The notes beneath the pieces were generated by a model. It searched no databases. It was not told the origin of the DNA and saw only the letters and a program-made list of their open reading frames with translations. Source: Phyto melanocephala (taxonomy: Eukaryota > Arthropoda > Insecta > Diptera > Rhinophoridae). From it: a stretch of DNA of 64,000 nt. Each line of letters opens with the position of its first letter. Within the stretch, counting starts at the first letter, position 1. The translations under genes were made by a program, and so were the position numbers. Positions 11,736-23,432 of this stretch are shown here, piece by piece. The stretch covers positions 124,272,833 through 124,336,832 of the forward strand of contig OW799233.1 in the NCBI GenBank assembly GCA_941918925.1, read 5' to 3'.

Positions 11736-12089
11736 TCAAATTAATTCAAAGGGTTGATGTTTTTCATTAGCATATTAATGAAAATTATGAATTAAGAAGT
11801 GACCAAGGACCTTAAAAATCGCAACAGGGTCCACGTAAATATTAATTTCTTCTTCACGTGTCCTTGACACTTTGTTTTCAGCCTGACTACAGTTATCTCC
11901 GCCCTATTGGGGGATTTCTTTGTGATTTAAACCTAAATCATTGTAGGAGTGTAGCGGAAAAATTTTTAGATGACAACGCCATTTAATCGACACATCTGTA
12001 AGGAAGAAAAGCTTAAACCCACCTTAACAAACTGCGTACAAGATGCATGGTTCTAGTTTTTCCATTTACCACTTACATTAAAACAAAAA

Positions 12090-12502
12090 CAAGTAAGAGT
12101 GTTATATTCGACCGTGCCAAATCTTATACACCCTTCATAACGTGTAGTCATGTAATAACAATAGTTTGTATCACCATTCATCTCATATGAAATATGATGT
12201 TTTAAAAAAAAACGAGGTGGTCGTGGTTTTTTGCTCATATCTCAGTTGTTTTTGTACCGATGTTTCTGATTTTCAATACCGATATACTCCCGAATATTTC
12301 TAAAATTTTAATACCTCACCCGGGTCCGGGCGAAGTCGGGGGGCTTCAAAAAGTTGATTTCAACATACACACGACAGACGGTCAGACGGACAGACTGACA
12401 GAGCTTAATCGACTCCCCTATTCATAAGCTTTCAGAAAATATATATATACACACGGAATGACAAACCTATATATACCCTTTTTCACTGTGTGAAGGGTAT
12501 AA
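12090..12502 (-). mobile_element. Family A Helentron/DINE-1-like element, short form
   Basis: CAAGTAAGAG, a mutated hairpin (ATTCGACCGTGCCAAAT) and ATACACCCTTCATAACG start the element. It ends CTGTGTGAAGGGTATAA. It contains the GAGGTGGTCGTGG, ACAGACGGTCAGACGG and CATAAGCTTTCAG blocks. It lacks the AT-rich centre and the CAGCTGGGATTCGATGCC block of the long copies, so it is an internal deletion form of about 413 bp. Confidence 0.75.
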
Positions 12503-14187
12503 TTAGAGCGCCTGCACTTCTTAAATTTAGCAGTCATATATAAAAGCTTTCAATAAGTTCCACTTTTATGCCTGTAAATTTTGATATTCAAGGTCTCAGA
12601 AATACATGCTACTAACCTGTGAGGAATGAAGAATGAATGCTCCACAATTAATTTTTATTTTTTAATTAATACAAAAATTATTTTTAAAGTTTATACTTAC
12701 TTTACTGCTTCTCAGTAATGTGTAACAATAGCGCTTACTAGGATACAATTTTATTTTTCGTTTTTCTAAGTGTTGCACACTCACTTTTTATTATTAATTT
12801 GTTAATCTTTGCTCCTTCATAAAACAGCTTATGAAAATATAATATTAAAGAAACTCTGCATGTGGCAGAATAACTGAAGATAATATTGGACTACCAGCAC
12901 ATAACAGATTTAAAAGGAATTAATTTATAAAAAGCTAGTCTTTTCAATTTTTAAAAGTTGTTCGGGTTATTTTAAGGAACTGCAATTTAGGCACTTGTTT
13001 TTATTTTGAAAGCAATACAACCATAGTTTCCTTTCGTTGAGGCATATGAAGCAGTGAGTTAAGTTTTTGTAAAAAAAAAAGAAAAAATTCTATTAAACTT
13101 CTGTCATTGAAAAAAAAGCGTTTACCGTCAAAATAACAGAAACAACTTTAAATAAACCACTAGCAAAGACACAACAACGTTGACTTCTTGAACTGCATGC
13201 TTCAAAATATGCCGAAAATAAAAGAAGTCGTTGTTGTTGTTTCTTATACTCTTTTTTTTTTTAATGCCATTAAAGAAAGGCCTGCAAACCTAAAGAATAT
13301 TCCGTCCGTGTTTTCGTTATTTTTTATTTCTGTATGAGTGCGTGTGTATGCTGTTAGCATAAACAACCAGCGATATTATATTGCTGCCAGTGGTTAAAAC
13401 TGTTGATCATGGCACAACAATATTAACAGCAACCAACCAGTCACATTAAATTGTACCGCAAAAAGAAAATAAGAAGGAAAAGAAGAAAAAGAAGAAAAAG
13501 CAGCTGCTAAAGAAATTAAAAAAAAATTAAAAGTCAAAAAAGCAAATTTTCTTCTTCTTGGTCTTTAGGTTTTTTTTCCTTTAAAATTTGCCTCCTCTCC
13601 TTAAAGGTTATGGTCTGAAGTTTTTATAGCCGATGTTGTTGTTCATTTTGTGGTTGTATGCTTTTGATTGTTTGCAGCGGCAATTGCAGATTGCTCACAA
13701 AGATACCACAAATGCAACAATAACAACACAAAATAAAAGAAGCATCTTATGGAAAAAGCCAAACATTCAACATAAAAAAACAAACAAACAAACAAACAGC
13801 GTTTGAAAAACAAGAAAGATGAATGAAGTGATGGTCAAAATTTAGTTTATTACACCCTACATCGCACAAACGGTAATAGGTATTATGACATCTCATAGTT
13901 AATGCCACATTTAATTCGTATGACCCGTTGTTATACCAACTAGTCTCCACAGATTATCAATCACTTTTAAGTGTGCAGCATTTTGATACTTCATGCTTCA
14001 GTGCTTCATTCACTGCCTTTCGTATTGGCCATAATCTTAGCCAAATTTATTTCAAAAACATTTTTCCCTTACTTGCTGCTACCTTTTAGAGCAGTGCTTA
14101 AGGTGAAGGCATGATTAAGCTGCTATTGATAGAGCTGCAGTTTCCGCTTATTAATTGCAAAACAGAGACATACGAATCTCATTACCA
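12503..14187. other. AT-rich DNA with simple repeats
   Basis: No gene recognised. Contains a purine-rich AAG/AAAAG run (about 13465-13500) and short CAA repeats. Confidence 0.4.
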
Positions 14188-14520
14188 AAAACCACTTCTT
14201 AAATCCATTACTTAGTGCTTACCTGCTTCCAAGAGCGCTTCTAGACAACATAAGGGAGAACTATAAAAAATATATTAAAATAAATTAATCTCATTTTGTC
14301 AACTGCTGAAATAATAAGCAGTACAAAAGATATACTTTGGTGTGCTTTCGTACTCAAAAAAAAAATAAGCACTACCTTGGATGCAGTACGGTAAGGGAAT
14401 TTGGTCTGCATTGCTTATAAAATTGGTAAATTTTTTGGTGAGCGCACATACATTTTACAAGCGCTTTTGGAAAGTTGGTAAGCACTAAGTAAACGATTCA
14501 GGAAGCGGTTTTAAGTACTG
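14188..14520. repeat. Inverted repeat with about 55-bp arms
   Basis: The left arm (14188-14244) includes TTACTTAGTGCTTACC and CCAAGAGCGCTT. The right arm (about 14458-14515) includes AAGCGCTTTTGG, GGTAAGCACTAAGTAA and GAAGCGGTTTTAAG in inverse orientation. The arms are diverged. This is probably a decayed non-autonomous DNA transposon, and I could not fix a target duplication. Confidence 0.55.
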
Positions 14521-15031
14521 AAGTTTTTTGTTGAGGTATCTCGAACGATAGCATTGATAAGATGTTCTTAGTGCCTATTCTTGATGTTCATCTCAGACAT
14601 TAATGTATTTTTTGAAAATGTTTTATTATAAATTTCTTTTCCAATCATGTCCACCATACACTATCAAATCATACGTTAGAATAAATCTTCGTCCAGTCGT
14701 GTCTTTTTTTAATTTTAGCATTAGTGTTGCCAATTTACATGTTTTAAGGCATTTTAAAAATTTCTTTTATATATTAAAAATTTAATTAAGTCGCTTTTCT
14801 GTACTAGTAATTATAGAATTTTTTTTATTTGAGAAAAAGCTTACATATTTAACAGGTTATACAGCTTCACAGACTGTGTTCTAGAGGCCATGAGATTAAT
14901 GTGATTTTTTTAAAATCCGCACGATTGTTTTGCGTGAAAATTGTACGTGTTTTTTGTTATTGTAACAAAAACAAATTACACACAAATAGTCTGCTTAAAT
15001 CGATCGCTTGGATTACAGCACATAAATCTCT

Positions 15032-15271
15032 TTGTCAATGTCTTCTGTAGAACTTGTCACGACAGGGAGATGGTTTAGATTGTGTAACATTTTCTCTGTC
15101 ATTGCCCAGCATTGGCGGGACTTAAATCCCGAAATTTTCTCCATTAATTTAGAAGAAGATTTCTTTTACGATCTTGCGAGTGTATCTTATGTTAATGTTG
15201 AGAGAGAATATGCTCGTTTTTTCGTCCGCCCGGCTGGTGTTATATTTCAAGAGCCTATATTCTCTAGGTAA
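15032..15271 (+). other. Unrecognised 79-codon open frame
   Basis: Higher in GC than its surroundings and open for 79 codons (MSMSSVELVTTGRWF...FQEPIFSR). I do not recognise a domain. The complementary strand has AAGTCCCGCCAATGCTGGGC, loosely like AAGTCCCGTGCCGCTACAGG at 51251, which lies inside a LINE-containing region. It may be a transposon scrap rather than a host exon. Confidence 0.2.
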
Positions 15272-15274
15272 AGG

Positions 15275-16020
15275 TGGGACTAGCTACACGCTACATCCAA
15301 AGTATCAGGTATCAACAAGAAATCAGTCATGGACCCACATATGATAGTCTTCGGATCATTAGCTTGCAGAACCTTACCTAAAATAGCTTTTGATTTGTTT
15401 TATAATTAAAACAAATTTTTAATAAAATCCACATAAAACCATTGATACTTTTTCTAAATTAAATGTTGTTAATTTTAAAGAACAACTTTCCTAAATTTTC
15501 CTGTTGAGAAAAATTGTGTTTAAATAGAGAATATTCTTTGTGTAAAACAATTTGAATCAGCTTCTCCTGAGATAAGTTTTTCTTAGATCACATATTTTTT
15601 TTAATTCTCTACCTACAGAAGTTTTTTTCAGTGACCATTTCATGTCAAGAAAAAATTTACTAGATATAAAAAAGATTGCGAAATGCTGTTTTTTCAATTC
15701 TCAGAATCTTCTTTTTTTTAGTTTCATGATCCTGTGAATTATTAATGTCATGCAAAGATCAATGACTTTGAATTTATTCACATGAAAATAATCAAGATAT
15801 TTTTGTTAAAAATTTAATAAAAAAAAAAAAAAATAAATAAAAATTCTGATGCATTTCTGGTGTTGTCTTAACGATTGTAATCAAACAGTTTGTAGGGTTT
15901 AACACAAAGATGAAATAGTCAATCAGGCTGTTAGTTTCTTTTAAAGATAGTGACTAACGTTTCATTAAAATAATCAATAAAAAAACAAACCTAAAATTTA
16001 TTATCAAGTTGAAAAAAAAA
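15275..16020. other. AT-rich spacer, nothing recognised
   Basis: No motif or repeat border seen apart from homopolymer runs near 15820. Confidence 0.4.
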
Positions 16021-16024
16021 AAAA

Positions 16025-16850
16025 CAAGTAAGAGCGCTATATTCGGCCGTGCCGAATCTTATATACCCTTCACAACATGTAGCCATGCAATAACAGTGGT
16101 TTGTGTCACCATTCATCCCATATGAAATACGTACATACATATAAAAACATACATATATAAAAACGTCCCATTGTAAAATTATAAATTCACGTATGTATGT
16201 TAAAAAAAAAAAAAAAAAAAAAATTTAAAAAAAAAATTTAAAAAAAAATTAAAAAAAAAATTAAAAAAAAATTAAAAAAAAAAATTAAAAAAAAAATTTA
16301 AAAAATTAAAAAAAAATTATTATGTATATAATATATATAAAACAAAAAAAAAATTTAAAAAAAAAATTTAAAAATAAAATAAAAATATAAATAATATATA
16401 AAATAAAAATAAAAAAAAATAAAAAAAAAATTAAAAAAAATTTTTTTGGCTCAGCTGGGATTCGATGCCACGTTTTCTCTAACCAATATACACGTTTGTA
16501 TGTATGTATGTTGTTGTTGTAATGTTGTTTTTGTGAAAAAAACTCGAGGTGGTCGTGGGTTTTTGTTCATATCTCAGTTGTTTATGTACCGATGTTTCTG
16601 ATTTTCAATACCGAATATTTCTGTTATTCTAATACCTCACCCGGGTCCAAGCGATTTTGGGGGGCTTCAAAAAGTTGATTTCAACATACACACGGACAGA
16701 CGGACAGACTGACGGAGCTTAATCGACCCCCCTATTCATAAGCTTTCAGAAAATATATACTTTATGGGGTCGGAAATGAAAATTGTAGAAATTCCACACG
16801 GAATGTCAAACCTATATATACCCTTTTTCACTGTGTGAAGGGTATAAAAA
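16025..16850 (-). mobile_element. Family A Helentron/DINE-1-like element, long form
   Basis: Borders are CAAGTAAGAGCGC with hairpin ATTCGGC-CGT-GCCGAAT (16041-16057), and CTGTGTGAAGGGTATAAAA at the other end. Subterminal repeats TATACCCTTCACA and TGTGAAGGGTATA pair end to end. The centre is an A/T low-complexity tract (16203-16447) followed by CAGCTGGGATTCGATGCC and a (GTAT)n/(TTG)n microsatellite. Terminal hairpin, subterminal inverted repeats, central microsatellite and insertion between T residues match the DINE-1/HINE plan of flies. No protein is encoded. Confidence 0.85.
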
Positions 16851-17011
16851 TATTTATGTGCGACATACTGTAAGCAGTTCTTTTACTAACCTATATTTTT
16901 ATTAAGAAACTCTTAATATTTATTTAACACTTCCGTAATATCCTATTTAAACTTTAAAAATTTTTCGTTTGTTGCTTTTCAATAACCAATCTGTTTTATC
17001 TGTGCATTTAC

Positions 17012-17590
17012 CCAGCAAAATAACACTTAACAAAATAATGAGTTGAAAGTACTAGAAAACAGTTCTTCACTACTTACAATTTGATATCTTAACACATTAT
17101 TTTAACACGGCGATGTCATTGGAGGCAAGTACTTACCACCCTCGCTTACAACTAGGGACTCTTATAAATATGTATAACGCTCGATTATAAATAGGGACTT
17201 AAATAAGTACTTACTTTAATAGCAATAAATAAGTACTTGATGTAATAACCTAAATAACCCATTAATAATATGAGCTTACAAAAGTCGTTCGATTCTTTTA
17301 AATACGAAAATTCGGTTTAATTTTCTGCGATACGTTATTTTGAATTAAAAAATCAGTGAAAAACTATACGTCATCAGATTGCTTATGAACTGCTTTGCGA
17401 AAACAAAACGAATTTCGCTATAAGAAATTGTATTGTATGTATCTAAGCAAATGTCTAAAAATAAGAACTTACGTGTCACATTGTAAATCAAGTCGTTACT
17501 AAAACACTTCTTAGTAAGACAGAAGATATGTAATAGTTATTGAATAGTATGTTGTTTAGTAAGAGCAAGTCATTACCTAGTTTTTGCTGG
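17012..17590. mobile_element. Non-autonomous TIR element (CCAGCAAAA ends)
   Basis: Starts CCAGCAAAATAAC and ends AGTTTTTGCTGG. TTAC precedes the first base and follows the last (17008-17011 and 17591-17594), a possible 4-bp target duplication. The interior is non-coding and contains repeated AAGTACTTAC-like motifs. The superfamily is undetermined. Confidence 0.5.
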
Positions 17591-17610
17591 TTACTATATC
17601 TTTAACTATT

Positions 17611-17642
17611 CTAGTCTCTCTCTCTTTCTCTCTCTCTCTCTG
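17611..17642. repeat. (TC)n microsatellite
   Basis: Nearly pure TC dinucleotide run with one TTT interruption. Confidence 0.9.
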
Positions 17643-17644
17643 AT

Positions 17645-18860
17645 TTTATATGTTTTTCTATTTTTACGAAATGCGTGCTTTTTTTTCCCTTGAATTTAAG
17701 GCTTTGCGGAAGTTGAGACATGTTACTGCTATTCTAACTAAAATTCTTTGAATTTGTTGGTTTGTTTAGAATTTCGAAAAAAAAAATTTACTTTGTTCTG
17801 TATTTCGTTTGGTTGGTGAAACTCTTAAAAAGGTGTTATTGTCTAGGACTGGAATGTTTTTAAGTTGTTCTTTTTTAAGGCATTTCAAACCGTAATAAAA
17901 GTTTATTTCATATGAGTCATAAAATAACAGTAATTTATTATGTATCATCTTACAAAGTATGTTTGTATTTAAAAGAATTCGGAGTTTTCTATAAAAATAA
18001 ATATAAAGGTTTTTTTATCTTTTAAATTGCATAAATATGTTAATTAAGGGCAGGTGCGATTGGCTTTCATGCGTGTGCTAATAGTGTCTTATCACGAAAT
18101 TGTATCAATATAGAAATATTGTTCTATCGTTAGTGGGTTATAAACATTAAAAAAGAACTTTGTGTTAACAATATGAATAAATTTTCTTAAATTTTTTTTT
18201 GTATATTCGTTTCTCTATTGTAATTATGTGCAACAATGTTTTTAACTTTTTTTTATTTATATGTACATAAAAAATAAACACACAATCTAACAAACAAATC
18301 GAGTTTAAATCTTCAAACTAACAAAAATACTTTAACAACAAATGCCAAACAAATAAAATTAAGTTAAAAAAAAAATAAATATGTACAAACATTTCCTTTA
18401 TGATTTTTTGGTGCATAAACCACAATATCACCACCAGTAAATGGACAGCATTTACACAAATTTTAAGCCAGTGGTATCACACCTTTTCTCTTTTACCAAC
18501 AATTTATGATTTCATGGCAATTGTCTTTAGAAAAAAAAGAATTAAAAGAATTTATCAACAATTTTACCAAGTCATATTTTTGTAATGAAATTGACGAAAA
18601 TATAAATAATTATGTAATTTTTCACAAAAAAAAAAATTTACTTCTAAAAAAAATATAATTAAAAAAATAAATTAAAATTTTTAAACAATTTTTTTAATAT
18701 TATTTTAAATTTTAATAAAAATTTCGTATTGACAACTTTTATAGAAAAATTGTACAAAATTTATATTAAAATTTTTTATATAATATTTTTAGGAATTTTT
18801 TTTATAAAAATTTAATGAAATTTTTCTTTGGAAAAAATGTGTAAAAATTTTTTTTAATAA
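17645..18860. other. AT-rich DNA, no supported feature
   Basis: Homopolymer-rich; short frames are unsupported. The last 200 bases grade into degenerate versions of the 27-bp minisatellite. Confidence 0.4.
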
Positions 18861-18861
18861 T

Positions 18862-19085
18862 TGTTTGAAAATTTTCTATAGAAAAATTGTACGAAAAATT
18901 TTCTATAGAAAAATTGTACGAAAAATTTTCTATAGAAAAATTGCACGAAAAATTTTCTATAGAAAAATTGCACGAAAAATTTTCTATAAAAAAATGGTAC
19001 GAAAATTTTCTATAGAAAAATTGTACGAAAAATTTTCTATAGAGAAATTGTACGAAAAATTTTCTTTAAGCAACTTGTTTGAAAA
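18862..19085. repeat. 27-bp minisatellite with palindromic core
   Basis: About eight units of 27 bp. The unit core TTTTCTATAGAAAA is a perfect 14-base palindrome, followed by ATTGTACGAA. Because 27 is a multiple of three, the array reads as an open frame with a nine-residue period (KIFYRKIVR), which I do not regard as a gene. Degenerate units continue beyond the LINE at about 20785-21000, so the LINE appears to have landed in the array. Confidence 0.85.
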
Positions 19086-19089
19086 ATTT

Positions 19090-20768
19090 CATTTCATTTA
19101 TTGATTTCCATTTCCTGTACAACAAGACATTGTCTTATAATTACAGTACAGGAGCGTAAAATGTTAAAAGAATATTTAATTACATATGTATAACTCTAAG
19201 AAAATAAAAAATAAAATATAAAGAAAAAATACAATTATAAATAATATAAGTCATATAAATCGAAAAAAAAACAAGAGCAATTATGAAAAAAAGTTATATA
19301 AAAACATTTTAAAACTGTTAGCATTACGATTTAGTTGTTGATTTGGTGGTAGAGTGTTCCAAAGACGAGCTGCATGAATAAAAAACTGCCATTCGGAGAC
19401 TATGGTTTGATGTCGTGGAATTATAATATCATGGTTCCTTTGAGAGTGAAAAAAACGTATCTTCTCAAATAAATATTTGGGGGTTTCAGTGTTTATTATT
19501 CTGTGTAAAAAAAAAAGGTGTTCGGATTTTCAAAAGAAACTCCATACAGACTGTTTGAAATGAATGAAACACGATCAAAACGTCTTATACCGTAAACATA
19601 TCTCAGAATATTGTTGAATAAGGTATTTAATTTTCTTTTGCTAACTGAATCACAGTTTGCAAACAGTTCACATTCATAAATTTAACTTGGAATCAGTATG
19701 TCTTGGCAAGAAGAAGTCTTATCCTCAATGGGGTAAAGTATTGTGTAAACCATAGGGACCGTAACTTAATATAGGACTGACCAACTAAAGAGTTCACATG
19801 ATCGTTCCAAGTGAGACTACTGTTAAAAATTATTCCCAAATTTTTCGCTGCTTTCACAATCTCAATCTTCTCACCATTTATGACTATATTATCAGCAATG
19901 GTGGGAACAATGGTATGAGCAATACTTTTCCTACATATAATAATGCACTTAGATTTGCGCGGATTCAAACAGAGCCCGTTTGCAGAAGCCCATAGGTATA
20001 TTTTGTTTATTTCAGTATTTACTGATGATATACCTAAAGCAATACTATTCACAGGGCAACTTAAATAAAGTTGCACATCATCCGCATACAAGTGGACTTT
20101 GCAATTGGATAATTGTTCAGGCAAATGATTTACATATATGGAAAAAAGAAGTGGCCCCAAAATAGAGCCCTGTGGCACTCCTTTAGTTGGAGATAAAGAG
20201 TCTGACCAAGAGTCATTAATAAAAACTGATTGTGTTCGCGCCGAAAGGTAAGAAAAAATGAGATTAATAGATGTATTGGCAAATCGAAAAAAGTATCTCA
20301 GTTTACTAATGAGCATTTGATGATCCACTGTGCAAAATGCCTTCGAATGATCAAGAAGCACTAAAAAGCTAATGTCCCCATTATCGAGTCTCTGTCGTAT
20401 ATGCTCACATACCTCTGCAAGAGCTGCAATACAGCCATGACCCCGGCGAAACCCAGATTGCATGTTAGAAAGCAAGTTATGTTCATTTATATATCCCAAC
20501 ACTTGGCTATACAATAGTTTTTCCAAAACTTTAGATAGATAGCACAAGATGGCTATCAGTCGGTATTCGCCATTTGACTTAGGTATTGGAATATCTTTCG
20601 CATGTTTCCATCTTAACGGATACGTACCAGACATTATAATAGTATTAAACAAATGAGTCATGTAAGGTAAAATTAAAGGCAAAATTATCTTTACGAATTT
20701 TGGGTGCATATTATCAAATCCCACTGCGTTGGATTTCATCAAATGGATAATCGAGATAACATCATATT
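19090..20768 (-). mobile_element. 5'-truncated CR1-like non-LTR retrotransposon
   Basis: Minus-strand LINE copy of about 1.7 kb: reverse transcriptase, C-terminal domain, 3' UTR and a 3' end of AATAAATGAAATGAAA-type short repeats (19093-19110). The 5' end is cut inside the RT domain near 20768, as expected from incomplete target-primed reverse transcription. It is embedded in the 27-bp minisatellite. I could not define a target duplication. Confidence 0.8.
19320..20766 (-). pseudogene. Reverse transcriptase ORF2 fragment, CR1/L2/Rex-like
   Basis: RNA-dependent DNA polymerase part of a LINE ORF2. The longest open segment (19693-20742, 349 codons) has the RT blocks in order: a degenerate RPI block (YRLIAIL, residues 60-66), GFRRGHG (97-103), motif A with catalytic D131 (LLDHSKAF), KGVPQGSILGPLL (187-199) and the catalytic YADD (219-222). 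Where most relatives have AFDTVDH this copy has AFCTVDH, a likely inactivating or neutral change. After the stop near 19693 the sequence continues in shifted frames (YECELFANCDSVSKRK, then HAARLWNTLP near 19360). RLWNTLP is the conserved C-terminal motif of CR1/Jockey-group LINEs. At least two frameshifts show it is dead. No endonuclease domain is present. Confidence 0.85.
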
Positions 20769-20784
20769 AAGAAACATAAGAAAA

Positions 20785-22290
20785 TCTAAAGAAATTTCTC
20801 TAGAAAGATTGTATGAAATTTTCTATACAATAATTATATGAAAATTTTTTTTTTTGGAAAATTGTATGAAAAAAATTTGTAAATAAAAATTTTTATTACA
20901 AAACTTGTATAGAAATTTTCCGTAGAGAAATATTTAAAAACTTTTAACAGAAAAAATTGCATAAAAATTTCTTCACTAAAATTTTATAAAAGTTTTCTAT
21001 AGCAGAGTTGTATAAAGAGAAAATTGATTGATTGATAAAGAAAAATGTTTATAAAAAATATGAAATTGTTGTTTTAAACTTAATTATTTCATAATTAAAA
21101 AAAAATTTTGGCTTGGAAGGTTTCCAAAACGAAAAAAAAAAAATATTTGTAAAATTTGTTTAAGAAGTTTTACTGTAAGAAAAAATTGCATCAGAATATT
21201 TGGTACAAAACTATATCTGGTGCCTGCTCCTACGGTTTGGAAACACAGTCTTAGACCAATCTGGGTTGCTAATACGCAGCCTCTATCTCCTAGTTTGACT
21301 TCATAGCGTGTCTTTGAAAGTTTTCTTTTGTGTGAAAATGTGTTTAGCAGCTTCTTATGGTGCTTCTAGTCGTATAAAGATCATTAGGTTGGCTATATTT
21401 TACTAAAGTTTTTTAATAAGAAGAAGTCGAAACCAGTGGTGTTTAAAGATGGTAACAAATTGATAAATGCTAAAACATGCCAACGTCTTGTTACCACAAA
21501 AAATCATTTGCTTAAATGGAAATGCAAAAAAGAAAAACAAAAAAAAAAAAAAATACCAACAAAATGAATATAGTGGTAGATGTTTTGGTTTTGGCTGAAC
21601 TTTTGCGCTGCAATTTATTTAAAAACAATTTATATTGTGGTTGTGGCAGTTACACCTTTTAAGTGTTTGAATATTATATTTTCAAAATATTGAAATTCAA
21701 TTTCATTTAAAGGTTTATTGTTTGTGATAATTACAATTTGTTTAGTTTAAACTTTTTTTCTTAATTATTTTGTGGCTAACGGTGAATGCCCTTAATATTT
21801 GCAGTTAATTATATATTTCTTACATATTTATTTGTTGCATTATACTCGCATAATCTAAAAACTTCTGTTATCTTATTTTGTAATTTATTGACTTTCAAAA
21901 CGTTAAATAATTGTGTTCTAAATTCTTGAGTTTATAAATATGAAACGGATACGCGTGTTGGGCAATATTTAATATATTGTTTTACAAATATATTTTGTGT
22001 TATTATTTACTTTAATTTTTTTAACTGTTTGTTTAATGAATTTTTAAGAAAATGCTTTGCGATTCCTAAAATCAAATTAATTAGTTGTATTTTTATTTAT
22101 TTTTTTATTTTTAAGTAATTTGTATAAACGTGAAATATTTATTTACTTTTGTACTGCAAAAGATTACGTTCATGTTTTAAAGAAATAAATTACAAATCTA
22201 TTTTAAACATTGTCAGAATTGAAGAAATTTTCATTTAATGTTTGTGGAAAATTATATATACGATTTATTAGTTCGATTCAAATCTTTTAT
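20785..22290. other. Minisatellite remnants, then AT-rich DNA
   Basis: Degenerate TTTCTATAGAAAA-like units to about 21010. Beyond that I recognise nothing. A slightly GC-richer patch at 21220-21310 has no identifiable coding motif. Confidence 0.4.
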
Positions 22291-22299
22291 AGCGTGATT

Positions 22300-22510
22300 T
22301 TTTAAGAGCTTCGTCGCTGAACACAATTTTTCGATAACAAGCGTGCGATAAACTTTCTTAACAGAGCACGCATTTTGATAAATTCAATTATTTGCAAGCG
22401 TTGTTCGTTCGTAAGACGATTCATGGTTAAATTATAGACCAAACTGAAGATGTTTGACAGTAAAACAAAACACGAAACGTGCGTTAGCTGTTTAAGCCAG
22501 TGTTGCCAAA
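22300..22510 (-). pseudogene. Deleted Tc1/mariner-type transposase relic
   Basis: A start resembling this transposase group, MNRLTNEQRLQIIEF (ATG near 22423), is followed within 60 bases by KIVFSDEA, the block around the first catalytic Asp (usually FSDEAHF). In intact relatives these are well over 100 residues apart, so most of the N-terminal half has been removed by internal deletion. The upstream sequence (22424-22510, minus) looks like a 5' leader, with GTTTTGTTTTACTGTCAAAC. One frameshift separates the two parts. Family assignment is from memory of insect elements. Confidence 0.55.
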
Positions 22511-23098
22511 AAAATAATAGTTAAAAAATCACCTTTTACAAGTGATAATTAGTATTATTATTTTTGTCATAGGCAGGACCCACTCTTCAACAAAGAGTGG
22601 CTCATTTGTTTCTGGTATTTGCGCTTCTGGAATTTACTATTATTAATGTAGAATGTATAGAAGTTTATGGAACATTGTAGATTGTTTTAACCATTATGAC
22701 AGCGCTAATAAAAATACTTGAACAGCAGGTGCAGCAGCAATACAACAGAGTGTGTTATGCGCGTTTCAAATTAAGTCCGATAACCTTGTAAGTAGTATGA
22801 GGTTAGATATATGTCTACTAGTTGCTTTTAACTTAGGACTAGTTACATATCAGTCCTTTTTCCATATAACAAACTATCGATTTTAATATTAGGTTGTCTT
22901 GCAACCTCAACTAGTTCATTTGTATATAGTTTTGTACAATTTTTAAGTATATACAGTGTAATTTCGATATTTCGGTCACTTGCAAATGGGGACAACGCAT
23001 TATAAACTCTGTAATCCGGACATCATCCCTATTTTTTACCTCAATAATCCGGACGGACAATCGGTTTTTAATAGCTTTTCCATTTCTTTTGCATTTGA

Positions 23099-23150
23099 AT
23101 GCAAACAGAACTCTCAAACAAGAGAACTAAAAAAGCTACCTTAGAGCAGA
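23099..23150 (+). pseudogene. N-terminal scrap of pogo/Tigger transposase
   Basis: ATG at 23099 opens MQTELSNKRTKKATLEQKL, resembling the start of the CENP-B/pogo-type helix-turn-helix (KRK..LTLEQKL). Recognisable similarity stops after about 17 codons. The matching C-terminus is at 25862-26093, and everything between has been lost. The overlapping minus-strand frame (22911-23117) is a shadow of the terminal repeat. Confidence 0.45.
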
Positions 23151-23432
23151 AATTGACAGATCGTACTTCTGCTATGTTCTTTTTTATCTATTTGCATGTA
23201 GCCTTTGGCTCAGAATGTACCGTTATGCTTTAACAATTTTGTTGCCTTTTTTTTTGAGTAATATGGTCAGTATTTCTTTAGTTGTGAAAAAGAATGTTGT
23301 GCTTACTTAAGTGTAAATTGTATTTTAAGTTTCGTTTACAATTTATTTATTAATACGCGACAATGCCACTAATAAAAAAAAGAATCATATATTTCTAACG
23401 ATTGATTAGAAAAATTAATTGCCTGTTTATTA

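Noticed and set aside
18865..19104. 79-codon frame with nine-residue repeats (KIFYRKIVR)
   Set aside because: It is the translation of a 27-bp minisatellite. The period is a multiple of three, so an open frame is expected, and the array is degenerate and non-coding outside it.
19798..20165. Plus-strand frames opposite the reverse transcriptase
   Set aside because: Antisense shadows of the CR1-like ORF.
22572..22600. Hairpin CCACTCTT-CAACA-AAGAGTGG as a regulatory or RNA element
   Set aside because: An 8-bp stem is expected by chance in 64 kb and nothing in the context supports a function.
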